DNA of 7,096 bases from a bacterium (GCA_017541565.1 JAFXYU010000144.1:1-7096); one strand, 5' to 3'. Positions 1 through 6,197 are shown, numbered from the stretch's first letter. Numbers and translations: made by a program. The notes: generated from the sequence alone by a model not told the origin.

Positions 1-172
1 GATACGCACAGCGCTCCAGGATGAGGATGAAGACGTTCAGAAGAATGCTATGATTGCCCTATACAATATGTATGGGCGTGATATATTGGACGAAATCATT
101 TCCCTTCCAAGTTATTCAGAGTTTTTAAAAACCGAAGCGCAGAATATAATTGAGGAGTACGAGGTTGAATAA
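1..172 (+). CDS. C-terminal fragment of a HEAT-repeat-like protein (5' end outside window)
   Basis: An open frame enters from the left edge (first full codon at base 2) and stops at TAA 170-172, giving the last 56 residues of a longer protein. The segment 'IRTALQDEDEDVQKNAMIAL' has the pattern of the second half of one HEAT/armadillo-type repeat and the start of the next: Leu, then an acidic D-x-D/E turn, then V-x-x-x-A and A-hydrophobic-x-hydrophobic. It is followed by a mostly helical acidic tail ending EEYEVE. HEAT repeats form scaffolds for protein-protein contacts, so no enzymatic role can be assigned. The gene runs into queC with an 8-nt overlap, so the two are probably co-transcribed and coupled. 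The frame is certain to be coding given its spacing and the downstream SD; the HEAT call rests on about one repeat only, and another helical-repeat family is possible. Confidence 0.65.
   Translation, partial: IRTALQDEDEDVQKNAMIALYNMYGRDILDEIISLPSYSEFLKTEAQNIIEEYEVE
152..157 (+). promoter_or_regulatory. Shine-Dalgarno site for queC (decides TTG start)
   Basis: GAGGAG lies 7 nt upstream of the TTG at 165-167, inside the last codons of the preceding gene. This places the queC start at 165 rather than at the in-frame TTG at 150, which lies before this SD and would add five residues (MRSTR) ahead of the family's usual short N-terminus. Confidence 0.75.
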
Positions 173-836
173 GTCTGTAATACTATTATCGGGCGGTTTG
201 GATTCTGTTGTTGCTTTGGGTGCGTTTAAAGAAGAATACGGTATTGTTTTGGCTTTGACTTTCGATTACGGACAGAAATCCGCAAAAGAAGAAATATATG
301 CGTCTAAAAAAGTTTGTGAATATTATGATATCAAGCATAAAATAATCAAACTTAATTGGCTCAAAGAAATTACCAAAACGGCTCTTGTGTCAGGCAGTGC
401 TGTACCAAAAGAAAATTTGGGTACCGAAGAAAGTGCAAAAGCGGTTTGGGTACCTAACAGAAACGGACTTTTCTTGAACATTGCAGCATCTTTTTGTGAT
501 TCTGCCGGATACAATTATATAATTTTTGGTGCAAACAAAGATGAGGGGCAGACTTTTTCTGATAATACGGAAGATTTCAGACGCTCAATATCATCGGTTT
601 TTGAACTCTCAACGCTTGTAAAACCGCAGGTTGCAACGCCCTTGATTAATTGTACAAAGAGTGATATAGTAAAAATTGCGGTTGAGAAATCTGTTCCGCT
701 GGAGTTCGTAAGGAGTTGTTACAATATAAAAGAAGGGGTACATTGCGGAAAATGTGAATCTTGTTTGCATTTGAGGCGTGCTTTAGAGGAAAACAACTGT
801 TACAAATACATAGATATATTGTTTAAGAGGCGATGA
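165..836 (+). CDS. queC: 7-cyano-7-deazaguanine (preQ0) synthase QueC
   Basis: QueC is a cytosolic ATP-dependent enzyme that converts 7-carboxy-7-deazaguanine plus ammonia to preQ0, the precursor of queuosine in tRNA and of other 7-deazaguanines. The 223-residue product has the family length. Visible marks are the PP-loop ATP site SGGLDS at residues 9-14, FDYGQ at 33-37, VPNRN at 96-100, and FGANKDEGQTFSDNT near 121-135. A zinc site of four cysteines at 185, 194, 197 and 200 has the C-x8-C-x2-C-x2-C layout. The GANKDE...FSDNTEDF stretch differs from the 'GVN..D.SGYPDCRPEF' form of the E. coli enzyme and is closer to the variant with 'ETFPDNS'. Start is TTG with a good SD; the gene overlaps the upstream stop by 8 nt and shares ATGA with the next gene. 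Other preQ0 genes (queD, queE, folE) are not in the window. Identification is firm. Confidence 0.95.
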   Translation: MNKSVILLSGGLDSVVALGAFKEEYGIVLALTFDYGQKSAKEEIYASKKVCEYYDIKHKIIKLNWLKEITKTALVSGSAVPKENLGTEESAKAVWVPNRNGLFLNIAASFCDSAGYNYIIFGANKDEGQTFSDNTEDFRRSISSVFELSTLVKPQVATPLINCTKSDIVKIAVEKSVPLEFVRSCYNIKEGVHCGKCESCLHLRRALEENNCYKYIDILFKRR

Positions 837-1393
837 AAACAAAATTTATTGATGAAGAAATAAAATATATAGGCTCACAGCTTTCACCGCATTGGATTTA
901 CAGAAATTTTAAAATTCAGGGTGATGCGATTGTTGCATTCAGAGGTGAATGTAAAGTTGATTTATCCGAAATGGTTGATATAGAAGACGTTATTAATAAT
1001 GAACCCATTTACAGCAAGTATATGCTGAGTTTTATTTCCGAGCAGTTTGGGATTTCGCTTTCTGAAGGTGTTTTTAGCCAAAGGCTCTTGATGTGCATTA
1101 TAAAAGAACTTCTTGAAAAACGCGGAGTTTTTGTTGTGAGAAAAGGTGATGATTTGATGGTAGACGGCAGAAAATTATCTGTTTCAATTGCGACAAAGTC
1201 TATAACTTCCGTTTTGATTCATACCGGTTTAAATATTTTATCAGAAGGTGCGCCGGTTGCCGCAAGCGGTTTGGAGAGTGAACTCGGTATAAATGATATT
1301 AAAGATTTTGCACTCGAAGTAATGGACAGTTATTCAAGTGAACTTGAAGATATATCTTTAGCGGCGGCAAAAGTACGCGGAGTCGTGGAGTAG
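833..1393 (+). CDS. DUF366 family protein (possible ligase-like fold, function unknown)
   Basis: The 186-residue product matches my knowledge of the DUF366 family, common in archaea and scattered in bacteria: an N-terminal G-S-Q-L-x-P-H-W segment (14-21), AFRGECKVDLSEMVDIEDV (35-53), a QRLL helix (83-86), and the motif RKGDDLMVDGRKLSVSIAT at 103-121, then SVLIHTGLNI (126-135) and a C-terminal helix ending KVRG. No signal peptide or membrane span, so cytosolic. The GDDLMVDGRKLSVSIA motif closely resembles the 'DLLVNGKKISGSA' motif of lipoate-protein ligases; I recall that a Pyrococcus member was placed structurally with the biotin/lipoate ligase and class II synthetase fold, but cannot check it here. 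No activity is known to me. It is coupled to queC through an ATGA overlap; GAGG at 827-830 lies only 2 nt before the ATG, so initiation may rely on coupling. Confidence 0.85.
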   Translation: MKTKFIDEEIKYIGSQLSPHWIYRNFKIQGDAIVAFRGECKVDLSEMVDIEDVINNEPIYSKYMLSFISEQFGISLSEGVFSQRLLMCIIKELLEKRGVFVVRKGDDLMVDGRKLSVSIATKSITSVLIHTGLNILSEGAPVAASGLESELGINDIKDFALEVMDSYSSELEDISLAAAKVRGVVE

Positions 1394-1396
1394 GAG
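1392..1396 (+). promoter_or_regulatory. Shine-Dalgarno site for the SPOR-domain gene
   Basis: AGGAG lies 5 nt before ATG 1402-1404 and overlaps the stop codon of the DUF366 gene. It supports the ATG start; the in-frame GTG at 1396 overlaps the SD itself and is therefore unlikely. Confidence 0.7.
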
Positions 1397-1401
1397 TGTT
1401 T

Positions 1402-1995
1402 ATGAGCGGTCACGGTTACAAAAAATATATGAAGAAAGAAGCAAGAGAATCGAATTCTTTTTTGAAGATTTTTATTATTTCGTTCTTTGGAATGCTTTTG
1501 TTTTTCACTTTCATAATAAAATCACTTATGCCGAGCGTTGATACTTCTATCGGTGATTATAAGGAGCAGTCGGTTCAGGATGAAGAAGAAATATCTAAAA
1601 AGATTGTTGATAACAGGCTGGAAATGATACAAAACGAGGATCAGGGCAAAAATTTTGCTGATATAATGTCAAGAGCGGAGGATGTTCAAAAAGAAACTCA
1701 GCAGAGTGATGTTGTGATGGATAAGGCTCCAATACCTTCTGCATCCGAACAGCCTAAACCTTCTCAAGAAACCGTATATAAGGTATTTATCGGTTCATAT
1801 ACTTCAGCAGAACAAGCAAGAGTCGCAAAAGATATTATCATAGAATCCGGTAACGGACTTAATCCGATTGTAAAATGTATCGGTTCAAACAATTATACAC
1901 TGCAAGTAGGTATTTTTAGAAACAAACAGAGTGCGGAATCGCTTTTGTACACGATTCAGCAAAGTCATCTTCCCGGGAGGATTGTACAAGAATAG
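1402..1995 (+). CDS. Membrane-anchored SPOR-domain protein
   Basis: The 197-residue product has three parts. A short basic cytoplasmic tail (1-19) leads to one hydrophobic span at about residues 20-42, with no cleavage site visible, so a type II membrane anchor is likely. A polar, acidic and Gln/Pro-rich linker (about 45-122) follows. The C-terminus (about 124-196) shows the two-lobed SPOR pattern: YKVFIGSYTSAEQARVAKDI, then NNYTLQVGIFRNKQSAESLL and a closing RIVQE. SPOR domains bind peptidoglycan strands lacking stem peptides and direct proteins such as FtsN and DedD to the division septum. The layout (short tail, one span, linker, SPOR) is that of those proteins, but no FtsN-specific sequence can be claimed. 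It is last in the queC-DUF366 unit, and its stop codon is 2 nt from the stop of the convergent gene. Confidence 0.85.
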   Translation: MSGHGYKKYMKKEARESNSFLKIFIISFFGMLLFFTFIIKSLMPSVDTSIGDYKEQSVQDEEEISKKIVDNRLEMIQNEDQGKNFADIMSRAEDVQKETQQSDVVMDKAPIPSASEQPKPSQETVYKVFIGSYTSAEQARVAKDIIIESGNGLNPIVKCIGSNNYTLQVGIFRNKQSAESLLYTIQQSHLPGRIVQE

Positions 1996-1997
1996 TT

Positions 1998-2306
1998 TTA
2001 TTTTAATGATTCACTGACTGTTTGATAAACTTTTCTTGCAATATCCGGTGCAGTCATATCTTTGGGGATATTAATCAAGGTCTCGTTTACGGATATAAAA
2101 TCACGATTTCCAACTGAATTTGTATGCATAACAAAATTGTATTTTTCTGCAAGTTGTTGATATCCTTCAAGGTATGGCGCGATTTTTTCTCCCAATCTTT
2201 CCGATGTTCCATCGCCAAATATTACAAATCTTCTTGGGGCGGTTTCAAGTGGTTTATTTGCGTAATATAGGCTGGTAAAAAATTTTTTCACAGGGTTTAT
2301 TTTCAT
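1998..2306 (-). CDS. Small hypothetical protein, paralog of the gene at 2343-2675
   Basis: I do not recognise the family. The 102-residue product begins MKINPVKKFFTSLYYANKP, almost the same as its upstream neighbour, and shares PYLEG..QLAEKY.F in the middle and a 'MTAPDIARKVY' type C-terminal helix. The part between (about 22-40 and 58-80) has diverged. There is no signal peptide, membrane span or cysteine motif, so it is probably soluble and cytosolic. Start ATG is preceded by AAAGGA about 9 nt upstream. It lies 36 nt downstream of its paralog and is the last gene of the minus-strand block. The strongly conserved start and the third-position changes between the copies support both being real genes. 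Confidence 0.75.
   Translation of the reverse strand: MKINPVKKFFTSLYYANKPLETAPRRFVIFGDGTSERLGEKIAPYLEGYQQLAEKYNFVMHTNSVGNRDFISVNETLINIPKDMTAPDIARKVYQTVSESLK
2139..2177. repeat. Internal direct repeat, copy 1 (pair with 2508-2546)
   Basis: This 39-nt stretch matches 2508-2546 with a handful of substitutions and no gaps. It encodes the shared PY(L/I)EG..QLAEKY segment of the two paralogous small proteins, so it reflects gene duplication rather than a mobile repeat. Confidence 0.7.
2251..2306. repeat. 5'-end direct repeat, copy 1 (pair with 2620-2675)
   Basis: These 56 nt match 2620-2675 at 50 positions with no gaps. They encode the first 18 residues of each paralog; similarity falls away beyond the start codon, apart from the SD core. 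The repeat dates the duplication as fairly recent or shows selection on the N-terminus. Confidence 0.8.
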
Positions 2307-2342
2307 AACAATATTTCCTTTACTTATATAAACTGTTCGGAA

Positions 2343-2675
2343 TTATCCGTGCAAAAAAATCTGTCCGACTTTTTCGTACACCTTTTTTGCAATATCGGCA
2401 CTACTCATGCTGTTGTTTACCATAACGGCATCTTCGTTCGAAAGACGAATTAATGTAGTATGTGAATCTTTTGAGGCTGCGTGTCTGCTTATATCTATAT
2501 AAAAATCGTATTTTTCTGCAAGTTGTTCAATGCCTTCAATGTATGGTCTAATCTTAGCGGTCATATCCGGATGAATACTGGGTTGAAACTGAACCCGTTT
2601 CTGCTTTGCATATTCAATCGGTTTATTTGCGTAATACAGGCTTGTGAAAAATCTTTTAACAGGGTTTGTTTTCAT
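2343..2675 (-). CDS. Small hypothetical protein, paralog of the gene at 1998-2306
   Basis: The 110-residue product is unrecognised. It starts MKTNPVKRFFTSLYYANKP, then a variable basic and polar stretch, then PYIEGIEQLAEKYDFYIDI, a second variable stretch, and SMSSADIAKKVYEKVGQIF near the C-terminus. No signal peptide, membrane span or metal motif is seen, so it is likely a soluble cytosolic protein of mixed helix and strand. The ATG start has a near-ideal SD, AAAGGAG, 8 nt upstream. It sits 60 nt downstream of the metallopeptidase stop and 36 nt upstream of its shorter paralog. No convincing separate promoter is visible in that 60-nt gap, which has an A5T8 tract, so read-through from the peptidase operon is possible. 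Confidence 0.75.
   Translation of the reverse strand: MKTNPVKRFFTSLYYANKPIEYAKQKRVQFQPSIHPDMTAKIRPYIEGIEQLAEKYDFYIDISRHAASKDSHTTLIRLSNEDAVMVNNSMSSADIAKKVYEKVGQIFLHG
2508..2546. repeat. Internal direct repeat, copy 2 (pair with 2139-2177)
   Basis: Second copy of the 39-nt stretch encoding the shared PYIEG..QLAEKY segment in the longer paralog. Confidence 0.7.
2620..2675. repeat. 5'-end direct repeat, copy 2 (pair with 2251-2306)
   Basis: Second copy of the 56-nt stretch that encodes the common N-terminus of the two small paralogs; six substitutions separate the copies. Confidence 0.8.
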
Positions 2676-2735
2676 AAAAGTATCTCCTTTATACTGTTTA
2701 AAAGCCGTAAAAATTTTTTTTGCTATTCTTTTTAT

Positions 2736-4034
2736 TTATAGTCCGTTAAATACATCAAAAGTATTTTTAATGACTTCGTATCCTTTGAGCAATGATTTAT
2801 AACTGACTTTTTCGTTAGCGGAATGCATATTATAAATATCGGCAAGTCCCAAAAGCATCGGCATAAAAGTTTCCCCGTTTGAATTTTTATGCTGACAGTA
2901 AATGTGAGTTTCTGCACCCGCGTGGAAAGAGGATATATCATTTTCAATTCCAACGCGTTTGCAAGCCTCTGTATGAGCAATTTCTATTCTGTCATCATCG
3001 GCTTTTTCAAATGGAGGCAAATGAGACTCAAATTCTATTTTTGCCTCTGCAAGACCTTCGTATTTATGGTTGAATTTTTCTACAATAGTAACCATAAGCG
3101 TTTTCAGTGCTTCTTCTTTAGCAGTGGATGCGCTTCTTATAGAATAGGAAGCCATACCCAATACATTAATTATGTTTGTGGAAGTTTTTTTCATAATTTC
3201 CGAAATATAATCATTTGTTTTTGTTCCTTTTTCAACGATTGAAGCAACAGAATTTTGGATTCCTCCGGCTACAATAGCGCCAAGATTGCAAGATGTAATT
3301 ACTCCCGTTTCATCTTTGTAAAAAACGCCCTGAGGAAATTCGGCAAGGAGTTCTGCAAGCAATTTTCCGGCATTCAACCTTGTTTCATCTTCAATATCAA
3401 TACCGGAGTGTCCGCCTTTGAGACCTTTTACGGTTATTTTTGCATTTGTGTAACTTGCACCGGAAATTTGAAGTTGCCCGAGTTTATCAGCGTCGCAGAC
3501 GAGAACGTATTTTGATAAAATTTTATCAAACTCTGCGTGTTCAATACCGCTCATTCCGGTTTCTTCATCTCTTGTGAACATAATTTCCAGCCCACCGTGA
3601 GATGGGTAAACAACAGTTTCAGTTCCGTCCGGATTTTCTACTGTCAGAGAGTTTGCAACGGAAGCCTGTTTCAAATCTTTTGCCAGTTTTAGCGCACACG
3701 CAACCCCGACTTTATCGTCGGCTCCGAGGGTTCTCCCTTTTGCGTGAATAAAACCTTCTTCATCAAGATAAATTTCTACCGGACTGTCATCGCCAACAAC
3801 GTCCATGTGCGAAGACAGCATTATAGATTCTTTTGAACTGTCTGTTGCGGGAATGCGGATATACACGTTTCCATAGTTATCAAGTTTTGCATCTATACCG
3901 TTTTGGGAGCAAAAACCGAGAATCCATTTTGAAACCTTTTCTTCTTTCAAAGAAGGTGACGGGACGGATACAAGATTACAAAAAATATCCAAAACTTCAT
4001 TTTCATTTCTCAATTGTTCTAAATTAACTGCCAC
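2736..4034 (-). CDS. M20-family metallopeptidase (PepD/PepT-like di- or tripeptidase)
   Basis: A 432-residue cytosolic enzyme expected to use two zinc ions to hydrolyse short peptides. The M20 residues are all visible: SSHMDVV (metal H76, with D78), TLGADD (bridging D106), FTRDEETG (general base E157, metal E158), VCDAD (metal D181), and YNMHSANEKV (metal H404). The lid-domain motif GLKGGHSGIDI (204-214) and FHAGAE (370-375) resemble PepD-type Xaa-His dipeptidases more than classical PepT, but substrate cannot be fixed. No signal peptide is present. The chosen GTG start at 4034-4032 has AGGAGGT 6 nt upstream; the longer GTG start at 4061 would put that SD inside the gene. The start overlaps the zinc-ribbon gene by 11 nt, so translation is probably coupled. 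Confidence 0.9.
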   Translation of the reverse strand: MAVNLEQLRNENEVLDIFCNLVSVPSPSLKEEKVSKWILGFCSQNGIDAKLDNYGNVYIRIPATDSSKESIMLSSHMDVVGDDSPVEIYLDEEGFIHAKGRTLGADDKVGVACALKLAKDLKQASVANSLTVENPDGTETVVYPSHGGLEIMFTRDEETGMSGIEHAEFDKILSKYVLVCDADKLGQLQISGASYTNAKITVKGLKGGHSGIDIEDETRLNAGKLLAELLAEFPQGVFYKDETGVITSCNLGAIVAGGIQNSVASIVEKGTKTNDYISEIMKKTSTNIINVLGMASYSIRSASTAKEEALKTLMVTIVEKFNHKYEGLAEAKIEFESHLPPFEKADDDRIEIAHTEACKRVGIENDISSFHAGAETHIYCQHKNSNGETFMPMLLGLADIYNMHSANEKVSYKSLLKGYEVIKNTFDVFNGL

Positions 4035-4227
4035 GGAAAAACCTCCTATTCGTTCCTTCACCGCCGATTCTTACATGGACGGGGCGCATGCACTTCGGAC
4101 ATCTGCCCACATAAGCATCACCTTTGGCATTTTGATACAGTCTGCCGTACGTGTGGCAGCACTCAAACCATATTCCCAAAAACTTTCGTTTTTTAGGCTT
4201 GTTTTCGTTATCAGTATCTTCGTCCAC
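4024..4227 (-). CDS. Small zinc-ribbon-like conserved hypothetical protein
   Basis: The 67-residue product has an acidic and lysine-rich N-terminus (1-15), then WFECCHTYGRLYQN with C23, C24 and H25, and GRCPKCMRPVHVRIG with C43 and C46, ending GGEGTNRRFFRGS. The CC(H)...CxxC arrangement over about 25 residues suggests one zinc-binding ribbon. I recall similar short proteins with 'FECC..Y.R.Y.N..G..Y.GRCPRC.RPV.VRIG..GT..RFF' as conserved hypotheticals in several phyla, with no known function. Start is GTG at 4227 with AAAGGAG 8 nt upstream. It overlaps the end of the hydrolase gene by 17 nt and the start of the peptidase gene by 11 nt, and its last codons carry the peptidase SD. The basic C-terminus could suit nucleic-acid or protein binding; this is only a guess. 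Confidence 0.8.
   Translation of the reverse strand: MDEDTDNENKPKKRKFLGIWFECCHTYGRLYQNAKGDAYVGRCPKCMRPVHVRIGGEGTNRRFFRGS
4041..4047 (-). promoter_or_regulatory. Shine-Dalgarno site for the M20 peptidase
   Basis: Read on the minus strand this is AGGAGGT, a full anti-SD match, 6 nt before GTG 4034-4032. It lies within the last codons of the zinc-ribbon gene and fixes the peptidase start. Confidence 0.85.
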
Positions 4228-6013
4228 GTCTGAAACTCCTTTCGGAATTAATTTTATTGAGCGGTATAAATACGCTTTCTGTTAAAGCATCTATGTAACT
4301 GTCTTTCAAATGTGCATAATCAAAAATAATCAATCCGTTAAGACAATATTGTCTTGCTGCGTGAATTTGTTTTATCAAATCGGAGTTTGAACCGTTCATA
4401 AATGTTACGAATAAACCGCCATAAAGTTTAGTTTTGGAAGTTTTATTTCTGATAACATTTGCCATAAGGTTCATTGCTGTTTTATCATCACAAGTTAGAA
4501 ATAGCGGAGTGAATCCGTCAACAAGATCGTTCATAGACCAAGTTTTCCAATCCTGCATTTTTGTATCCATTGCCATTTCTCTGTTTGGGAAAATTACCGC
4601 AGTTATCGTGATATTGTTTGCTCGGCAAAGTTCGCTGACTCTTTTTACGAACTGGGTAATTTTGTTCATTCGATAATTTTTCCATTGGAACCACATTCCG
4701 TCATTGTATTCAATATCAACAGGGTCAACTCCGTACATACGAAGAAATTCTGCTCTGGATGCTTTTGTATATCCCCAATTTGACATCACATAGTTTGAAT
4801 AATTCGGCGCAAGAGATTGAGGGTAACGGATATAGTCTAAGTTTATTCCGTCAGGACGATACCTCAAAACAATCTCGTTTATCAAATTATACAAAAATTC
4901 TTGTACTTCGGGATTGGCAGGATCTATAAAATAGCCGTTATGTTCGGATACCGAATAAGGTATTGTTTCCGAATCTATATTTTTTCTTTGATAGTTTGAC
5001 CATTGCGGTTTGACCGCAAGAATATATTGAGGGTTAGTTTCGGGAGACTTGTTTCCGACATAAAAAGATTCAAACCAAATGTGTACATGAATACCTCGTC
5101 TATGTGCCTCGCTTATCCAAACTTTAAGCGGGTCAAATTCTGCGTATTCCGGATTTTGTTTTATAAATCCGTATTCTTCCATAGTTTTTGAAGGAAAAAT
5201 TGTTTGACCGTGATAATAAGTTTCAATAAAGATGTTATTGATTCCTGCGGATGCAAGTCTATCCAGAACATCGGTAATTTCATCTATACTATGGAATGTA
5301 GGTCTTATCCATACACCTTTCAACTCATATGGATTATACGGTATAACATTTGCCATAGCGGACTCTGCATATTCAATGGCTTTAGATGCATATCTTTGAG
5401 CATTCTCGCTGTTACGTTCGGCTTTTTCAATATAATCATTTGCTCTTGCCAAATATTGTTCGGTTCTCCTCGTGCTGTAGCCTTGAACATTTTGGGCATA
5501 ATAATTCATCATATTTCGAACTTCTCTTACTTTTGCTCTTGCGCTGTAAAGAAAAGTATCAGAGGTTATGTATGATGTAATAGTGTTATTTTCTTTGTCT
5601 ATATATATCTTTGCTCCGCCCAAAATATTCTCGTTAATCCATTTTTTTGCATTTCCGTGACCGCTTATAACCATACCGTCAAACGGAATCAGAGAGTCTG
5701 CCCCGCTCAGAGAAGTAACGGTGTCGCCTGTTATAACCGCTTCTGTTCCAAATTCATTTGTATTTGTCCTGTAACCGAATTCAGGAGTATATACAACGAG
5801 TTGATTTGCGCCCCTAAGCCCCGGATAATTAGCACCCTTTGCATTTGTGTTTGCCTGCGGGTCGATTACGTCAATTCTGAATGTTGATTGGTTAAACACA
5901 ACTTCATTTTGCTGCGGACAATACGGCTCGTAAATATTTTGAGCGAACGTACTTTTGCAGCAAAAAATTGCAATAAGTAATATTAATATCGTTCGGAAAA
6001 ATACTTTTCCCAT
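4211..6013 (-). CDS. Secreted GHL10-type (DUF187) glycoside hydrolase with N-terminal extra domain
   Basis: A 600-residue exported protein. Residues 1-24 form a signal peptide (K3, R7, hydrophobic core, likely cut after STFA). Residues 25-150 are a beta-rich domain with QLVVYTPEFG, GTEAVITGD and DGMVISGHGNAKKWI, reminiscent of the region found in phosphodiester-glycosidase-type wall proteins. Residues about 155-222 are a charged, Ala/Tyr-rich helical stretch. Residues 230-575 are the GHL10 barrel: LKGVWIRPTF, IFIETYYHGQT, HVHIWFESF, GYFIDPANPEVQ, and the hallmark DGINLDYIRYP at 388-398. E315, D393 and nearby acids are candidates for catalysis. The family includes E. coli DigH, which cuts denuded septal glycans, so peptidoglycan or another glycan outside the membrane is the likely substrate. 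ATG start has AAGAAGGA 8 nt upstream. First gene of the minus-strand operon, divergent from ftsZ. Confidence 0.9.
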   Translation of the reverse strand: MGKVFFRTILILLIAIFCCKSTFAQNIYEPYCPQQNEVVFNQSTFRIDVIDPQANTNAKGANYPGLRGANQLVVYTPEFGYRTNTNEFGTEAVITGDTVTSLSGADSLIPFDGMVISGHGNAKKWINENILGGAKIYIDKENNTITSYITSDTFLYSARAKVREVRNMMNYYAQNVQGYSTRRTEQYLARANDYIEKAERNSENAQRYASKAIEYAESAMANVIPYNPYELKGVWIRPTFHSIDEITDVLDRLASAGINNIFIETYYHGQTIFPSKTMEEYGFIKQNPEYAEFDPLKVWISEAHRRGIHVHIWFESFYVGNKSPETNPQYILAVKPQWSNYQRKNIDSETIPYSVSEHNGYFIDPANPEVQEFLYNLINEIVLRYRPDGINLDYIRYPQSLAPNYSNYVMSNWGYTKASRAEFLRMYGVDPVDIEYNDGMWFQWKNYRMNKITQFVKRVSELCRANNITITAVIFPNREMAMDTKMQDWKTWSMNDLVDGFTPLFLTCDDKTAMNLMANVIRNKTSKTKLYGGLFVTFMNGSNSDLIKQIHAARQYCLNGLIIFDYAHLKDSYIDALTESVFIPLNKINSERSFRRGRRY

Positions 6014-6038
6014 CCCTCAAATCCTTCTTACGATAATC

Positions 6039-6067
6039 ATTATAAAACCGTAAACCAAGAAAAACAA
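6039..6067 (-). promoter_or_regulatory. Candidate sigma-70-type promoter for the hydrolase operon
   Basis: On the minus strand, TTGTTT (6067-6062) is followed after 17 nt by a perfect TATAAT (6044-6039). A start near 6032 would leave a leader of about 20 nt containing the SD at 6028-6021. The -35 match is poor (3 of 6), and in AT-rich DNA chance matches are common. Confidence 0.45.
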
Positions 6068-6110
6068 GTATAAAAATACATTTGGCAGACACAAGTACTA
6101 AAAAAATACA
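6064..6110. repeat. Imperfect direct repeat ACAAGTA..AAAA..TACA
   Basis: ACAAGTATAAAAATACA (6064-6080) recurs as ACAAGTACTAAAAAAATACA (6091-6110), start to start 27 nt. The first copy sits at the candidate hydrolase -35. It may be an operator or simply AT-rich coincidence. Confidence 0.35.
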
Positions 6111-6168
6111 ATTCTGTGAAATCATGTTAACTTATATTAAAATTTACTCCTAAATTTTTCACTAAAAC

Positions 6169-6197
6169 TTTACATTTTGTTCTATTTAAAATAGTAT
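6169..6197 (+). promoter_or_regulatory. Candidate sigma-70-type promoter for ftsZ
   Basis: TTTACA (6169-6174) and TAGTAT (6192-6197) are separated by 17 nt, 5 of 6 and 4 of 6 matches to the consensus. A start near 6204 would give a leader of about 40 nt. TATAGT at 6203-6208 and 6211-6216 are other possible -10 boxes, but neither has a -35 at the right distance. Confidence 0.45.

Noticed and set aside
150..164. TTG at 150 as the queC start
   Set aside because: It precedes the GAGGAG at 152-157, which is correctly spaced for TTG 165, and adds an MRSTR extension ahead of the usual QueC N-terminus.
1967..1982. Near-palindrome ATCTTCCCGGGAGGAT as a terminator
   Set aside because: It lies within the SPOR coding region, forms only a 6-bp stem with one G-T pair, and is not followed directly by a T-run.
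1998..2675. Repeats around the small paralogs as a mobile element or CRISPR
   Set aside because: The repeats are coding segments of duplicated genes; there are no terminal inverted repeats, transposase or regular spacers.
2688..2693. TATAAA on the minus strand as a -10 box for the small paralogs
   Set aside because: It overlaps the Shine-Dalgarno site, so a transcript starting from it would lack the ribosome site, and no -35 is correctly placed.
2879..3515. Plus-strand frames across the M20 peptidase gene
   Set aside because: Cysteine- and phenylalanine-rich antisense frames without family motifs or SD sites; the minus-strand frame has the full set of M20 residues.
4035..4061. GTG at 4061 as the M20 peptidase start
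   Set aside because: The strong AGGAGGT lies downstream of it and is ideally spaced for the GTG at 4034.
4434..5887. Plus-strand frames across the hydrolase gene
   Set aside because: They are antisense to a well-supported 600-residue protein and show no recognisable domain.
5904..6125. Minus-strand 73-residue frame upstream of the hydrolase
   Set aside because: It overlaps the signal-peptide coding region and the candidate promoter, has no good SD and matches nothing known.
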